64,000 nt of DNA, taken from the NCBI GenBank assembly GCA_020072565.1, contig JAIQGI010000004.1, forward strand, positions 1 to 64,000, given 5' to 3'. The notes beneath the pieces were generated by a model. The model made no database searches. It had not been told where the DNA came from and worked only from the letters and a program-made list of their open reading frames with translations. Source of the stretch: Terriglobia bacterium. Its GTDB lineage: Bacteria > Acidobacteriota > UBA6911. The position numbers and the translations under genes are program-made. How positions within the stretch are numbered: the first letter of the stretch is position 1; each line of letters opens with the position of its first letter. This document shows positions 52,796 to 61,648 of this stretch, piece after piece.

Positions 52796-52852
52796 GGTAT
52801 ATCTTAAATGATGGGGTAGAGCTGGCTTCCACCTAAGGCAAGGAGTTCGAGT

Positions 52853-53245
52853 TTGGCCACAGTTCAATATTACGCGACCGGAAAAAGAAAAAGTTCCACC
52901 GCTCGGGTTTATCTGATACCGGGAATCGGCGACATTAAGGTGAACAAGCGCGAACTGGCCGATTACTTCCGCAACGAGACTCATCGCACGGTCATTCGCT
53001 CCCCTCTCGCCGTCACCGACAACGTGGGAAAATTCGACCTGAAGGTCACGGTCGACGGGGGCGGGATTGCCGGGCAGGCGGGGGCCATACGGCTCGGAGT
53101 TGCCAAGGCGCTGCTGGAGTTCAACAACGAGTTGCGGCCCAAGCTGAAGCGGGCGGGTATGCTGACGCGCGATTCCCGAATCAAGGAACGGAAGAAGTAC
53201 GGTCAAAAAGGAGCCCGCAAGCGGTTCCAGTTCTCCAAGCGGTAA
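52853..53245 (+). CDS. rpsI: 30S ribosomal protein S9
   Basis: 130 residues. It starts at TTG (52853) with AAGGAG 7 bases upstream, giving the typical [19 protein letters not shown] start. It ends in the conserved basic tail [17 protein letters not shown] that reaches the tRNA in the P site. 57 bases after rplM. Confidence 0.97.
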   Translation: MATVQYYATGKRKSSTARVYLIPGIGDIKVNKRELADYFRNETHRTVIRSPLAVTDNVGKFDLKVTVDGGGIAGQAGAIRLGVAKALLEFNNELRPKLKRAGMLTRDSRIKERKKYGQKGARKRFQFSKR

Positions 53246-53262
53246 CCTGAGGGAGGTTCTAT

Positions 53263-54390
53263 TTGGTCTCGATTAGCATGAAGCAACTGCTGGAGGCAGG
53301 TGTCCATTTCGGTCACCAGACAAAACGCTGGAACCCGAAAATGAAGGAGTACATTTTCGGAGAAAGAAACGGCATCTATATCATTGATCTGCAGAAGAGC
53401 CTGAGACTCTTCAAGAATGCGGTTCAGTTCGTTTTTGAACTCGGCTCCCAGGGGAAATCCATTCTCTTTCTGGGCACCAAGCGCCAGGCGCAGGAGGTCA
53501 TCCAGGAGGAAGCTCAGCGTTCCGGGTTGTACTACGTGAATCAGCGGTGGCTGGGCGGGCTGCTCACCAACTTCACCACGATCCAGAAAAGCATCAAGCG
53601 GTTTCGAGAACTGGAAGCAATGCAATCCAACGGGCAGTACGACCTCCTTTCCAAGAAGGAAGTCGCCCGCCTCGAGCGCGAACGTAAGAAGCTCGAGAAG
53701 AACCTCTCGGGCATCAAGGAAATGACCCAGCTGCCGGAGGCGCTCTTCGTCATCGACACCAAGAAAGAAGCGATCGCGGTTCAGGAAGCACGCAAGCTGG
53801 CAATCCCGATCGTGGGCGTAGCGGATACCAACTGCGATCCCGACGAGATCGACTATATCATTCCCGGCAATGATGATGCTCTGCGTGCCATCCGCCTCAT
53901 CACCAACACCATCGCCCAGGCCTACCTCGACGGCCGTGCCGTGTTCGAGGCGCAGCAGAAGGAGTTGGCGGAACAGCAGGAGAAACAGCGACAGCTTCAG
54001 GCCCAGCAGGCCGCGGCTGCGCGCGAAGCTGCGGCTAAAGCGGCTGCGGCTGAAGCCGCGCGCAGGGCAGCTGAAGGGAAAGAAGCCGGAGAAGCGCCGC
54101 CGGCGCCGGGAGAAGGCGGCGTGCCTCAGACTGAGGCGGGCGGCAAACCCAAGACCACCTTTAAAAAGACCCTGCAGCGCAAAGCCCGGCCCAAGAAGTC
54201 GGAGCCGAGGGCGCAAGCTGATTCGGATGCGCCATCCGGGCCCGCGGTGGAAGCTGACGCTGCCGCGCCTGCCGAACCGGCCACGTCAGCCGAGCCCGTA
54301 GCGACCCCGGCGGAAGATGCCGAGACGAAACCGCCCGTCACTCCAGCGGTCGACGAAAGCGGTCCGACGACCGGCGGACAGGGGAGTTAG
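53263..54390 (+). CDS. rpsB: 30S ribosomal protein S2 with long C-terminal extension
   Basis: 375 residues against a usual 230-260. The core (about 1-228) is normal: [69 protein letters not shown] and [12 protein letters not shown]. After it come about 147 extra residues: a Gln/Glu/Ala-rich segment likely to form a helix or coiled coil (about 229-272), a basic patch ([14 protein letters not shown]) and a Pro/Ala/Glu-rich tail. The start is TTG at 53263 with GGAGG upstream, and the [10 protein letters not shown] start matches the family. Confidence 0.95.
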   Translation: MVSISMKQLLEAGVHFGHQTKRWNPKMKEYIFGERNGIYIIDLQKSLRLFKNAVQFVFELGSQGKSILFLGTKRQAQEVIQEEAQRSGLYYVNQRWLGGLLTNFTTIQKSIKRFRELEAMQSNGQYDLLSKKEVARLERERKKLEKNLSGIKEMTQLPEALFVIDTKKEAIAVQEARKLAIPIVGVADTNCDPDEIDYIIPGNDDALRAIRLITNTIAQAYLDGRAVFEAQQKELAEQQEKQRQLQAQQAAAAREAAAKAAAAEAARRAAEGKEAGEAPPAPGEGGVPQTEAGGKPKTTFKKTLQRKARPKKSEPRAQADSDAPSGPAVEADAAAPAEPATSAEPVATPAEDAETKPPVTPAVDESGPTTGGQGS

Positions 54391-54550
54391 GGCCTCAGGC
54401 TGTTAGCAGTCGCCGACTTCGCGTCATCTTCACATCACACACCCTCGGAGGCGGCCCCGCTGCCTGGGGCTCGCACCGCAGCAGGCCATCGGGTCGGACT
54501 GCGCGGCGCCCCAGTGCGGCCGGGTTCAGTTCAGATTTTGGAGGTAGGCG

Positions 54551-55141
54551 ATGAACATTACGGCAGAACTTGTCAAGAAGCTTCGGGAAAAGACCGGAGT
54601 CGGCTTCATGGAATGCAAAACCGCACTTCAAGAAGCCGGCGGCGATCTGGAAGCCGCCGTCACAATCCTGCGCAAGAAAGGCCTTACCGCGTCGGCAAAA
54701 AAAGCCGAACGCGAAACCAAGGAGGGTCTGATCGGCTGCTACGTGCACAACGGGAAGATCGGGGTGATGGTGGAAGTGAATTGCGAGAGCGATTTCGTTG
54801 CACGCAACGCCGAGTTCCAGGCGCTGATTCATGATATCGCCATGCAGATCGTGGCGAGCGATCCGCGCTTCATTCGCAAGGAAGACGTGACCGAGGACGT
54901 GCTGGCCAAGGAACGGGAAATCTTCAGGGCGCAGGCTCGCGCCACCGGAAAGCCTGATAACGTACTGGACAAGATCGTCGAAGGCCGCATGGCAAAATTC
55001 TATGCCGAGGCCTGCCTGCTGGAGCAGCCTTTTGTCAAGGAGCCGGGTATATCCATTAAAGATCACATCGCCAGCCACGTCCAGAAGATCGGCGAGAATA
55101 TCCAGGTGCGCCGCTTCGTGCGCTACCGGCTCGGCGAATAG
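54551..55141 (+). CDS. tsf: Elongation factor Ts (short form)
   Basis: Nucleotide-exchange factor for EF-Tu. 196 residues, the short Thermus-like form (E. coli has about 283). Motifs: [38 protein letters not shown] (the TDF-type contact region) and [22 protein letters not shown] lies 6 bases upstream. About 160 bases separate it from rpsB. Confidence 0.97.
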   Translation: MNITAELVKKLREKTGVGFMECKTALQEAGGDLEAAVTILRKKGLTASAKKAERETKEGLIGCYVHNGKIGVMVEVNCESDFVARNAEFQALIHDIAMQIVASDPRFIRKEDVTEDVLAKEREIFRAQARATGKPDNVLDKIVEGRMAKFYAEACLLEQPFVKEPGISIKDHIASHVQKIGENIQVRRFVRYRLGE

Positions 55142-55173
55142 GTGCGGCGGTGCCAGGCCGCGCGGGAGGGTTT

Positions 55174-55902
55174 ATGGAGGCAGGTCAGTGCACGCCCCGG
55201 TATCACAGAGTCCTGCTGAAGCTCAGCGGCGAGGCACTCATGGGAGGGCAAGGATACGGCGTGGACCCGCGCATGGCCGACCGCATCGCAGGGGAGATCG
55301 AAGAGATTCACGGCATTGGCGTTCAGGTGGCCGCAACCGTGGGAGGCGGCAACATCATCCGCGGGATCTCCGTCAGCGCAGCAGGCATGGATCGCGTCAG
55401 CGGCGATTACATGGGGATGCTGGCCACGGTCATCAACGCCCTGGCGCTACAGAATGCCCTTGAGAAGCGAGGCGTGTTTACCCGCGTCCAATCGGCGATC
55501 GAAATGAGGACGGTTGCCGAACCCTACATTCGCCGCAGAGCCATCCGGCATCTGGAGAAGGGCAGGGTGGTCATATTCGCCGCCGGCACCGGAAACCCAT
55601 ATTTTTCGACCGACACCGCCGCGGCCCTGCGTGCCATCGAGATCGGCGCCGAGGCCATCCTCAAAGCCACCAAGGTAGACGGCATCTATGATGCCGACCC
55701 CGTGTCCAATCCTTCCGCTCAGTTAATCGAGGACCTTACGTATCAGGAAGTCCTGGAAAAGGGCCTGCGCGTCATGGACACGACTGCCGTCACTCTTTGT
55801 ATGGAAAACAAACTTCCCATAGTGGTTTTCAATCTGCTCCGTCATGGTAATATCAGGGACGTCGTACTCGGTGCCAGAGTGGGATCTACCGTGCACGGCT
55901 AG
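55174..55902 (+). CDS. pyrH: Uridylate kinase (UMP kinase)
   Basis: Phosphorylates UMP to UDP. 242 residues from the ATG at 55174, chosen for GGGAGG just upstream; an in-frame GTG at 55150 would add 8 residues. Motifs: [61 protein letters not shown] and [12 protein letters not shown]. The usual place between tsf and frr. Confidence 0.96.
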   Translation: MEAGQCTPRYHRVLLKLSGEALMGGQGYGVDPRMADRIAGEIEEIHGIGVQVAATVGGGNIIRGISVSAAGMDRVSGDYMGMLATVINALALQNALEKRGVFTRVQSAIEMRTVAEPYIRRRAIRHLEKGRVVIFAAGTGNPYFSTDTAAALRAIEIGAEAILKATKVDGIYDADPVSNPSAQLIEDLTYQEVLEKGLRVMDTTAVTLCMENKLPIVVFNLLRHGNIRDVVLGARVGSTVHG

Positions 55903-55958
55903 ATCTCCCCGGCCCGATCCGACACATCCCGGTTCATCCCATAAGGAGATCGATTCCA

Positions 55959-56516
55959 ATGATCCGACAGATTCTCGAAACGGCGCGAAAGCGGATGGAG
56001 AAGTCCATCGAGGGGATGCAGCACGGCTTGGCTGCGATCCGAACCGGTCGAGCCTCCATCAGCATTCTGGATCATATTCAGGCCAACTATTACGGTACCC
56101 TCACGCCACTCAATCAGATGGCATCCCTGTCGACGCCGGATCCCACTTTGATCGTCATACAGCCATGGGATCCGTCGACGATCTCGAGCATCGAAAAAGC
56201 CATTCTGTCGTCGGATCTGGGCCTGAATCCCACCAATGACGGCAAGGTGGTCCGGCTTCCCATTCCCGCGCTGACGGAGGAACGCCGCAAGCAGCTGGCC
56301 AAAACGGTGAGCCACATGGCCGAGCAACACCGCGTCGCGATCCGCCAGGTGCGGCACGATGCCAACGACCAGCTGAAGACTCTGCTCAAAGACAAGGGCA
56401 TTTCCGAGGATGAGGAGAAGGAAGGGCTCAAGAAGGTCCAGGATCTGACCAACGACTTCATTACCCGCGTAGACAACTTGCAGAAAAAGAAAGAGGCGGA
56501 GATTCTCGAAATCTGA
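55959..56516 (+). CDS. frr: Ribosome recycling factor
   Basis: 185 residues, normal length. Motifs: EGMQHGLAAIRTGRASISILDHI, YYGTLTPLNQMASLS, IQPWDPSTISSIEKAI, LGLNPTNDGKVVRLPIPALTEERRKQL and a C-terminal helix ending KKKEAEILEI. AAGGAG lies 10 bases upstream. Last gene of the translation operon. Confidence 0.97.
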   Translation: MIRQILETARKRMEKSIEGMQHGLAAIRTGRASISILDHIQANYYGTLTPLNQMASLSTPDPTLIVIQPWDPSTISSIEKAILSSDLGLNPTNDGKVVRLPIPALTEERRKQLAKTVSHMAEQHRVAIRQVRHDANDQLKTLLKDKGISEDEEKEGLKKVQDLTNDFITRVDNLQKKKEAEILEI

Positions 56517-56556
56517 TGGGCTATACGTGAATGGTCGGCTCATCAGCGCCAGGGCT

Positions 56557-56618
56557 CCAGGACGCCAAGACGCCAAGACAGGATGGTTCTGGCGCATTGG
56601 CGTCCTGGTGTCTTGGCG
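56557..56618. repeat. Hairpin of GCCAAGAC units after frr
   Basis: CGCCAAGAC occurs twice in tandem (56563-56571 and 56571-56579) and its complement GTCTTGGCG is at 56610-56618; CCAGGACGCCA (56557-56567) pairs exactly with TGGCGTCCTGG (56598-56608). The element lies 40 bases after the frr stop and could end the operon transcript, though no T-run follows. Confidence 0.7.
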
Positions 56619-56744
56619 GCAAATCCGCCAAGCGGGCAATGGTGCATTCCGGCTCTTGCCGATTGGAGTTATTATTGAACGGGTAACGCCGGACGAATGC
56701 GAGACGCGACCCGATGACTGGAATTCGGAAACCCGAGGCCGGTA

Positions 56745-57983
56745 GTGGACAGCAAATCGGATCTGATTCACGATTGGAACTCTGCGGGAGAGCGATTCTT
56801 CACGGGCCGGCAGCCGAGTTTTGCCGACGAGACGTTGCGCGACGGGTTGCAGTCGCCCTCGATTCGCAATCCCTCGATCGAGCAAAAAATCCGCATACTG
56901 CACCTGATTGAGGCGCTGGGGATTCAATCCGCGGATATCGGATTACCGGGCGCTGGTGCGAAGGTGGCTGCGGAAACCGAGCGGCTGGCGGTCGAGGTCG
57001 CGTCGCGGAAGATGCGCGTCCGGCCTTACTGCGCGGCCCGGACCGTGCACTGGGACATCCGCCCGATCGTCGAGATCTCGCAGAAAGCAGGCATTGCCAT
57101 CGAGGTCGCCGCCTTCATCGGCGCCAGCCCGGTGCGCCAGTATGTGGAAGATTGGAATATCGGGGCCATCCTGAAGCGCAGTGAGGAGGCGATCCGTTTC
57201 GCCGTCCAGGAAGGCCTACCGGTGATGTTCGTGACCGAGGACACGACACGAACCCGCCCAGAGGACATCCGCAGGCTCTACTCCGATGCGATTTCCTGGG
57301 GCGCGCGGGCTCTGGTCGTCTGCGATACTGTTGGACATGCGACCCCGGCCGGGGTCAGGAACCTGATCCGGTTCTTGCGCGACGAGATCGTGGTTCCATC
57401 GGGTCTGCCGATTCGGATCGACTGGCACGGTCACAATGACCGCGGCCTGGGCGTGATCAACGCCATCGCGGCCTTTGAAGCGGGTGCAGACCAACTCCAC
57501 GCCTGTGCGCTCGGGATCGGCGAACGCGTCGGCAACGTGGCCATGGACCAGCTCCTGGTCAACATGCGCTTGATGGGCTACCTGGAACAGGATCTTACGG
57601 AACTGAAGGATTACTGTGCGGCCGTTTCCGAGGCGACAGGATTGCCCATCCCCCTCAATTACCCGATCCTGGGCGCCGACGCCTTCCGGACCGCCACCGG
57701 CGTGCATGCCGCGGCGGTCATCAAGGCGCTGAAAAAGGGAGACGTCGAACTGGCCAACCTGGTCTATTCGGGAGTCCCCTCCCAGTGGTTCGGGCTCGAG
57801 CAGCAAATCGAAATCGGACCGATGAGCGGGCGGTCCAACATCGAGTATTGGCTGCAGAAACGTGGGTTTGCGCCCGACGAAGACCTGGTCGCGCGCCTGT
57901 TCGCCAAGGCCAAGTCCTCGGACTGTGTTCTGAGCGAAGCCGAAATCATGGCGGAAATCCGAGGCTCCACCGATAAAGCTTAG
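56745..57983 (+). CDS. HMG-CoA lyase / isopropylmalate-synthase-like enzyme
   Basis: 412 residues. A TIM-barrel of the HMGL-like superfamily: DETLRDGLQSPS (metal Asp and catalytic Arg region), RPYCAARTVHWDI, TEDTTRTRPEDI, VVCDTVGHATPAGV, IDWHGHNDRGLGVINAIAAFEAGADQLHACALGIGERVGN (HxH metal ligands) and GVHAAAVIKALKKGD, which resembles the acceptor-specificity region of 2-isopropylmalate and homocitrate synthases. There is no LeuA regulatory domain (usual length above 500). The start is GTG with GAGG 6 bases upstream. Substrate cannot be told; no leucine or lysine genes are near. Confidence 0.85.
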   Translation: MDSKSDLIHDWNSAGERFFTGRQPSFADETLRDGLQSPSIRNPSIEQKIRILHLIEALGIQSADIGLPGAGAKVAAETERLAVEVASRKMRVRPYCAARTVHWDIRPIVEISQKAGIAIEVAAFIGASPVRQYVEDWNIGAILKRSEEAIRFAVQEGLPVMFVTEDTTRTRPEDIRRLYSDAISWGARALVVCDTVGHATPAGVRNLIRFLRDEIVVPSGLPIRIDWHGHNDRGLGVINAIAAFEAGADQLHACALGIGERVGNVAMDQLLVNMRLMGYLEQDLTELKDYCAAVSEATGLPIPLNYPILGADAFRTATGVHAAAVIKALKKGDVELANLVYSGVPSQWFGLEQQIEIGPMSGRSNIEYWLQKRGFAPDEDLVARLFAKAKSSDCVLSEAEIMAEIRGSTDKA

Positions 57984-58039
57984 GTGTGGATTCCACGGCA
58001 ATTTTGCATATTTTGGCTTGCGGATTTCGTACTCGAACC

Positions 58040-58068
58040 CGAATCCGAAATTGACACTATCGGATTCG
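58040..58068. repeat. 8-bp inverted repeat downstream of the HMGL-like gene
   Basis: CGAATCCG at 58040-58047 and CGGATTCG at 58061-58068 form a perfect stem with a 13-base loop. No T-run follows; it may be a weak terminator or a leader structure of the dedA gene. A TTGACA lies in the loop but no -10 is at proper distance. Confidence 0.35.
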
Positions 58069-58110
58069 TGAGGTTGCGGTTACTATTCGCAGTTTCGGAA
58101 TGACGATCGT

Positions 58111-58770
58111 ATGTTGGATTTCATTCGTTACGCGTACCACCTGCTGACTGACGTGCAGGGCCTCATCCAGTGGGGTGGGACCGTGCTCGTGTGCATCATT
58201 ATCTTTTCGGAAACGGGCTTGTTTGTCGGCTTTTTTCTGCCCGGGGATTCGCTGCTGGTAACCGCAGGCATTTTCGCCGCCATGGGGCATCTCAATTTGC
58301 CGTTGCTGCTGACCACGGTCTCGCTGTGCGCGATTGCCGGGGATCAGGTCGGCTATTGGATAGGCCGTCGGGCCGGTGCGACCCTTTACCGGCGCGAAGA
58401 CTCCTTCTTTTTCCGCAGGAAACACCTGCAGCGGGCCCATGATTTCTACGAGAAGTACGGAGGAAAGACGATCGTGCTCGCGCGTTTTGTGCCGATCGTG
58501 CGCACATTTGCCCCGGCAGTCGCCGGAGCCGCGAACATGAAATATCGCCGCTTCGTCACCTATAATGTAGTGGGTGGGGTTCTCTGGGTATGGAGCATGC
58601 TGCTGGCCGGCTTTTTTCTGTCCTCGGCAATTCCGGACGTGGACAGACACATCCACATGGTCATCGTCATCGTCGTTTTCCTGTCCGTGCTCCCGGCCGT
58701 GATCGAGGTGCTGCGCAACCGAGGCCGCAAGCGAGCCGTGCCCGAGCCGTCGCCCGGCAGCCAAAAATGA
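58111..58770 (+). CDS. DedA-family membrane protein
   Basis: 219 residues with about five membrane-associated segments. Family motifs: IIFSETGLFVGFFLPGDSLLVTAG, GDQVGYWIGRRAGATLY and ARFVPIVRTFAPAVAGAANMKYRRF (the conserved F/RxxPxxR region). DedA proteins flip undecaprenyl phosphate or phospholipids and support membrane potential. The C-terminal tail is basic. The ribosome site is weak. Confidence 0.92.
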   Translation: MLDFIRYAYHLLTDVQGLIQWGGTVLVCIIIFSETGLFVGFFLPGDSLLVTAGIFAAMGHLNLPLLLTTVSLCAIAGDQVGYWIGRRAGATLYRREDSFFFRRKHLQRAHDFYEKYGGKTIVLARFVPIVRTFAPAVAGAANMKYRRFVTYNVVGGVLWVWSMLLAGFFLSSAIPDVDRHIHMVIVIVVFLSVLPAVIEVLRNRGRKRAVPEPSPGSQK

Positions 58771-58829
58771 CAGGAACGCTCGTGAGGATCTTGCCGCTTT
58801 TCATCAGAAGTGCCGATCAATGCCGGATC

Positions 58830-58859
58830 TTGATGGGGCGCCTGGGATTCGAGTAACAT
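58830..58859 (+). promoter_or_regulatory. Candidate efp promoter
   Basis: TTGATG at 58830-58835, an 18-base spacer and TAACAT at 58854-58859; the efp start is 33 bases further. Both hexamers have two mismatches at most. Confidence 0.4.
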
Positions 58860-58892
58860 AAACACCTGGCAAACATTTGAGGCTTATTTTTC

Positions 58893-59456
58893 ATGATTGC
58901 AGCAACCCAGATTAAACGTGGGATGACCATTAAACTCAACGGTGAGCTGTATCGTGTCTTCTCCTTTCAGCACATCACGCCCGGGAACTGGCGTGGCATG
59001 GTCCAGACCAAGCTGAAATCGGTGAAGACCGGATCCATCATCGAGCACCGCTTCCGCTCCGAGGATCGAGTCGAACAGGCTTACATGGAAATGCACCAGA
59101 TGGAGTATCTCTACACGGACGGGACGGACTATTACTTCATGAATACCGCGACCTTCGAACAGATCCACCTTCCCGTGGACCTGCTGGAGGATTCGATCCC
59201 CTACCTGACTCCCAATATCCAGATCCAGGTGGAGTTCTACGAGGGCAGGCCGATCGGAATTGACTTGCCCCCTTCGGTCGAGCTCAAAGTCGTCTCCACC
59301 GAGCCCGCGCTGCGGGGCGCGACCGTCAGCAATGTCAGCAAACCTGCCACGCTCGAGACGGGCCTGGTCATACAGGTCCCCCCCTTCGTCAATGAAGGGG
59401 AAGTGATCCGTGTAGACACGAATGAAGGCAAATACCTGGAGCGCGTGAAATCCTGA
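58893..59456 (+). CDS. efp: Elongation factor P
   Basis: 187 residues, normal length, three beta-barrel domains. It relieves ribosome stalling at polyproline stretches. The tip of the loop that enters the peptidyl-transferase centre reads TPGNWRG: the position of the modified Lys34 of E. coli (PGKGQA) is Asn32 here. The remaining signature is normal (VKTGSIIEHRFRSEDRVEQAYMEMHQMEYLYTDG, YDLP-like region). GAGG lies 10 bases upstream. No EpmA, EarP or YmfI-type modifier is in the window. Confidence 0.96.
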   Translation: MIAATQIKRGMTIKLNGELYRVFSFQHITPGNWRGMVQTKLKSVKTGSIIEHRFRSEDRVEQAYMEMHQMEYLYTDGTDYYFMNTATFEQIHLPVDLLEDSIPYLTPNIQIQVEFYEGRPIGIDLPPSVELKVVSTEPALRGATVSNVSKPATLETGLVIQVPPFVNEGEVIRVDTNEGKYLERVKS

Positions 59457-59664
59457 ACGGATCTCTCCTTTGAATCGGGGATTTTTCATTTCACTCGTCC
59501 TGATCTGGATCGATCGGCACCGATCCAAAACATGCAATCCAAAATCAGGGTGTATACGTTCCTCTGTTGATTTTGCCCCTCACGTTTGGTAAGTTTCACC
59601 GCTAATCGCTTGCCTAGTTTTCTGGTTGTGATACCGACCGGTGCGCGACGAGGTGACCTGAGCC

Positions 59665-61581
59665 ATGAGAGAACTAACGCAAAGCCTGCGGCTGTCTCCG
59701 AGTGAGATTCCGCAGCGGATCTACGGGCTGGAAAATTGGGGGGCAGGATACTTCGGGGTGAGCGAGCAGGGGTGCCTCACGGTCCACCCCACGCGCAATC
59801 CCCTCATGGGGGTCGAAATTATCTCTCTCATCAATACCCTGCAGCAGCGCCGGGTCGCTCCTCCCTTTCTTCTCCGGTTTCCCCAGATCCTCGATACTCA
59901 GATCAAGGAATTCCATGAGGCGTTCCGCAATTCGATTGCGGAATACGGCTACGGCGCGCGCCACCGCGGCGTTTTCCCCATGAAGGTGAATCAGAGGCGC
60001 AGCGTGGTCGAGCGCCTGATGGCTGCCGGCCACCGCTACGAGTATGGATTGGAAGTTGGTACGAAGGCCGAACTGGCGGCAGCGCTCACGCTGACGGTTC
60101 ATCCCAACGCGCTCTTGATATGCAACGGCGTGAAGGATCGGCGCTATCTCGAGTGGGCGATCAAGGCAGCCAAGTTCGGCAAGAACCCGATCATTGTCAT
60201 GGAGGAGGTTTCCGATCTCAAGAAGATCTCAGAGGTAGGTACTGCGCTGCAGGCCAAGCCGGCTCTGGGTGTCAGGGTGCGCATATCTTCCCGTGGTGCG
60301 GGGAAATGGGAGGAATCCGGCGGCGAGACCTCGAAGTTCGGCATCAATACCATACAGCTGCTGGATTGCCTCAAGTCCGCAACCGATTCCCAGATGGCGC
60401 GGCAGCTCAAAATGCTGCACTTCCACATCGGTTCACAAATAACCGACATCCGCAGAATCAAAAGCGCCATCAAGGAAGCCGCCCGAGTGTATGCCAAGGT
60501 CTACAAGATGGGATACCCGGTCGAGTATCTCAATGTGGGCGGCGGTCTCGGCGTCGATTACGACGGCAGCCGCACGGCGTCGGACTGCAGTGTCAACTAC
60601 AGCATTCAGGAATACGCCAATGACATCGTCTACACCATCGACGAGATTTGCGAGTCGGAAAACGTGCCGCCCCCGACGATCGTAACGGAATCCGGACGCG
60701 CCGTCGCCGCACACCACGCCACCTTCATCACCAATGTGATCCGGACGCTCAATCCGGGATTGGGAGGGCCTGAGGTCGACTTGTCCAAGATCGACTCCGA
60801 AGTGGTCCTGGAGATGATGGACCTCCACAAGGACATCAACCAGAAAAACTTCACGGAGTATTATCACGATGCACTTCAGCACCGCGAGGAGCTGCAATCG
60901 CTCTTCAACCTCGGCTACCTCAACCTGCAGAATCGCGCGCACGGCGAATGGTTGTTCTGGGAAATCTGCCGCAAGGCCATCAAGTTCTCCCACCTGCTGA
61001 AGGAGCGCCCCGAGGAGTTAGCCGACCTCGAGAACATACTCGCCAGCAAGTACATCTGCAACTTTTCCGTATTTCAATCCACCCCCGATGCCTGGGCTCT
61101 GGATCAGCTTTTCCCCATCCTTCCCGTCACCAGGCTTACGGAAGAGCCAACCGAACGCGCCACACTGTGCGACATCACGTGTGACTCCGACGGGCAAATC
61201 GACAAATTCGTCGACCTCCGGGACGTCAAGCTGGCTCTTGAGCTGCACGGCGGCATCAACGACTCCTATTACCTGGCAATCCCGCTGGTGGGCGCCTATC
61301 AGGAGTCGCTGGGCATGAACCACAACCTGCTCGGGTCGGCCAACGAGGCGCATTTTCTGGTTGATGATGCGGGCAGGGCTCACCTCGACAAGGTCGTGCG
61401 CGGGCAAAACCTCTCGCAGGTGCTCGCCGGCGCCGGATACGAGACGCCGGGTCTCATCGAGGGCTTCCAGCAAATGATCGCGACGGCAGAGGCACAGGGC
61501 AAAATCAGCGCCGAGGAAAGCGGCTCGCTTACCGAGCTCTACCAGTCCACCCTCGAAGCCTACACCTACCTCGAAGATTGA
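59665..61581 (+). CDS. speA: Biosynthetic arginine decarboxylase
   Basis: Converts arginine to agmatine for polyamine synthesis. 638 residues, normal length. It begins with the ENWGAGYFGVSEQGCLTVHP region; the PLP-binding Lys is in FPMKVNQRRSVVE; HFHIGSQ, YLNVGGGLGVDYDGS, TESGRAVAAHHA and CDITCDSDGQIDKF (active-site Cys) follow. GAGGTG lies upstream of the ATG. The 208-base spacer after efp has no gene. speB is not in the window. Confidence 0.95.
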   Translation: MRELTQSLRLSPSEIPQRIYGLENWGAGYFGVSEQGCLTVHPTRNPLMGVEIISLINTLQQRRVAPPFLLRFPQILDTQIKEFHEAFRNSIAEYGYGARHRGVFPMKVNQRRSVVERLMAAGHRYEYGLEVGTKAELAAALTLTVHPNALLICNGVKDRRYLEWAIKAAKFGKNPIIVMEEVSDLKKISEVGTALQAKPALGVRVRISSRGAGKWEESGGETSKFGINTIQLLDCLKSATDSQMARQLKMLHFHIGSQITDIRRIKSAIKEAARVYAKVYKMGYPVEYLNVGGGLGVDYDGSRTASDCSVNYSIQEYANDIVYTIDEICESENVPPPTIVTESGRAVAAHHATFITNVIRTLNPGLGGPEVDLSKIDSEVVLEMMDLHKDINQKNFTEYYHDALQHREELQSLFNLGYLNLQNRAHGEWLFWEICRKAIKFSHLLKERPEELADLENILASKYICNFSVFQSTPDAWALDQLFPILPVTRLTEEPTERATLCDITCDSDGQIDKFVDLRDVKLALELHGGINDSYYLAIPLVGAYQESLGMNHNLLGSANEAHFLVDDAGRAHLDKVVRGQNLSQVLAGAGYETPGLIEGFQQMIATAEAQGKISAEESGSLTELYQSTLEAYTYLED

Positions 61582-61648
61582 ATGATAAGTCCTGAATGGG
61601 CTTCCACCGCAACAGCCTCACTCATGATTCACCAATCATCCGCGAATC

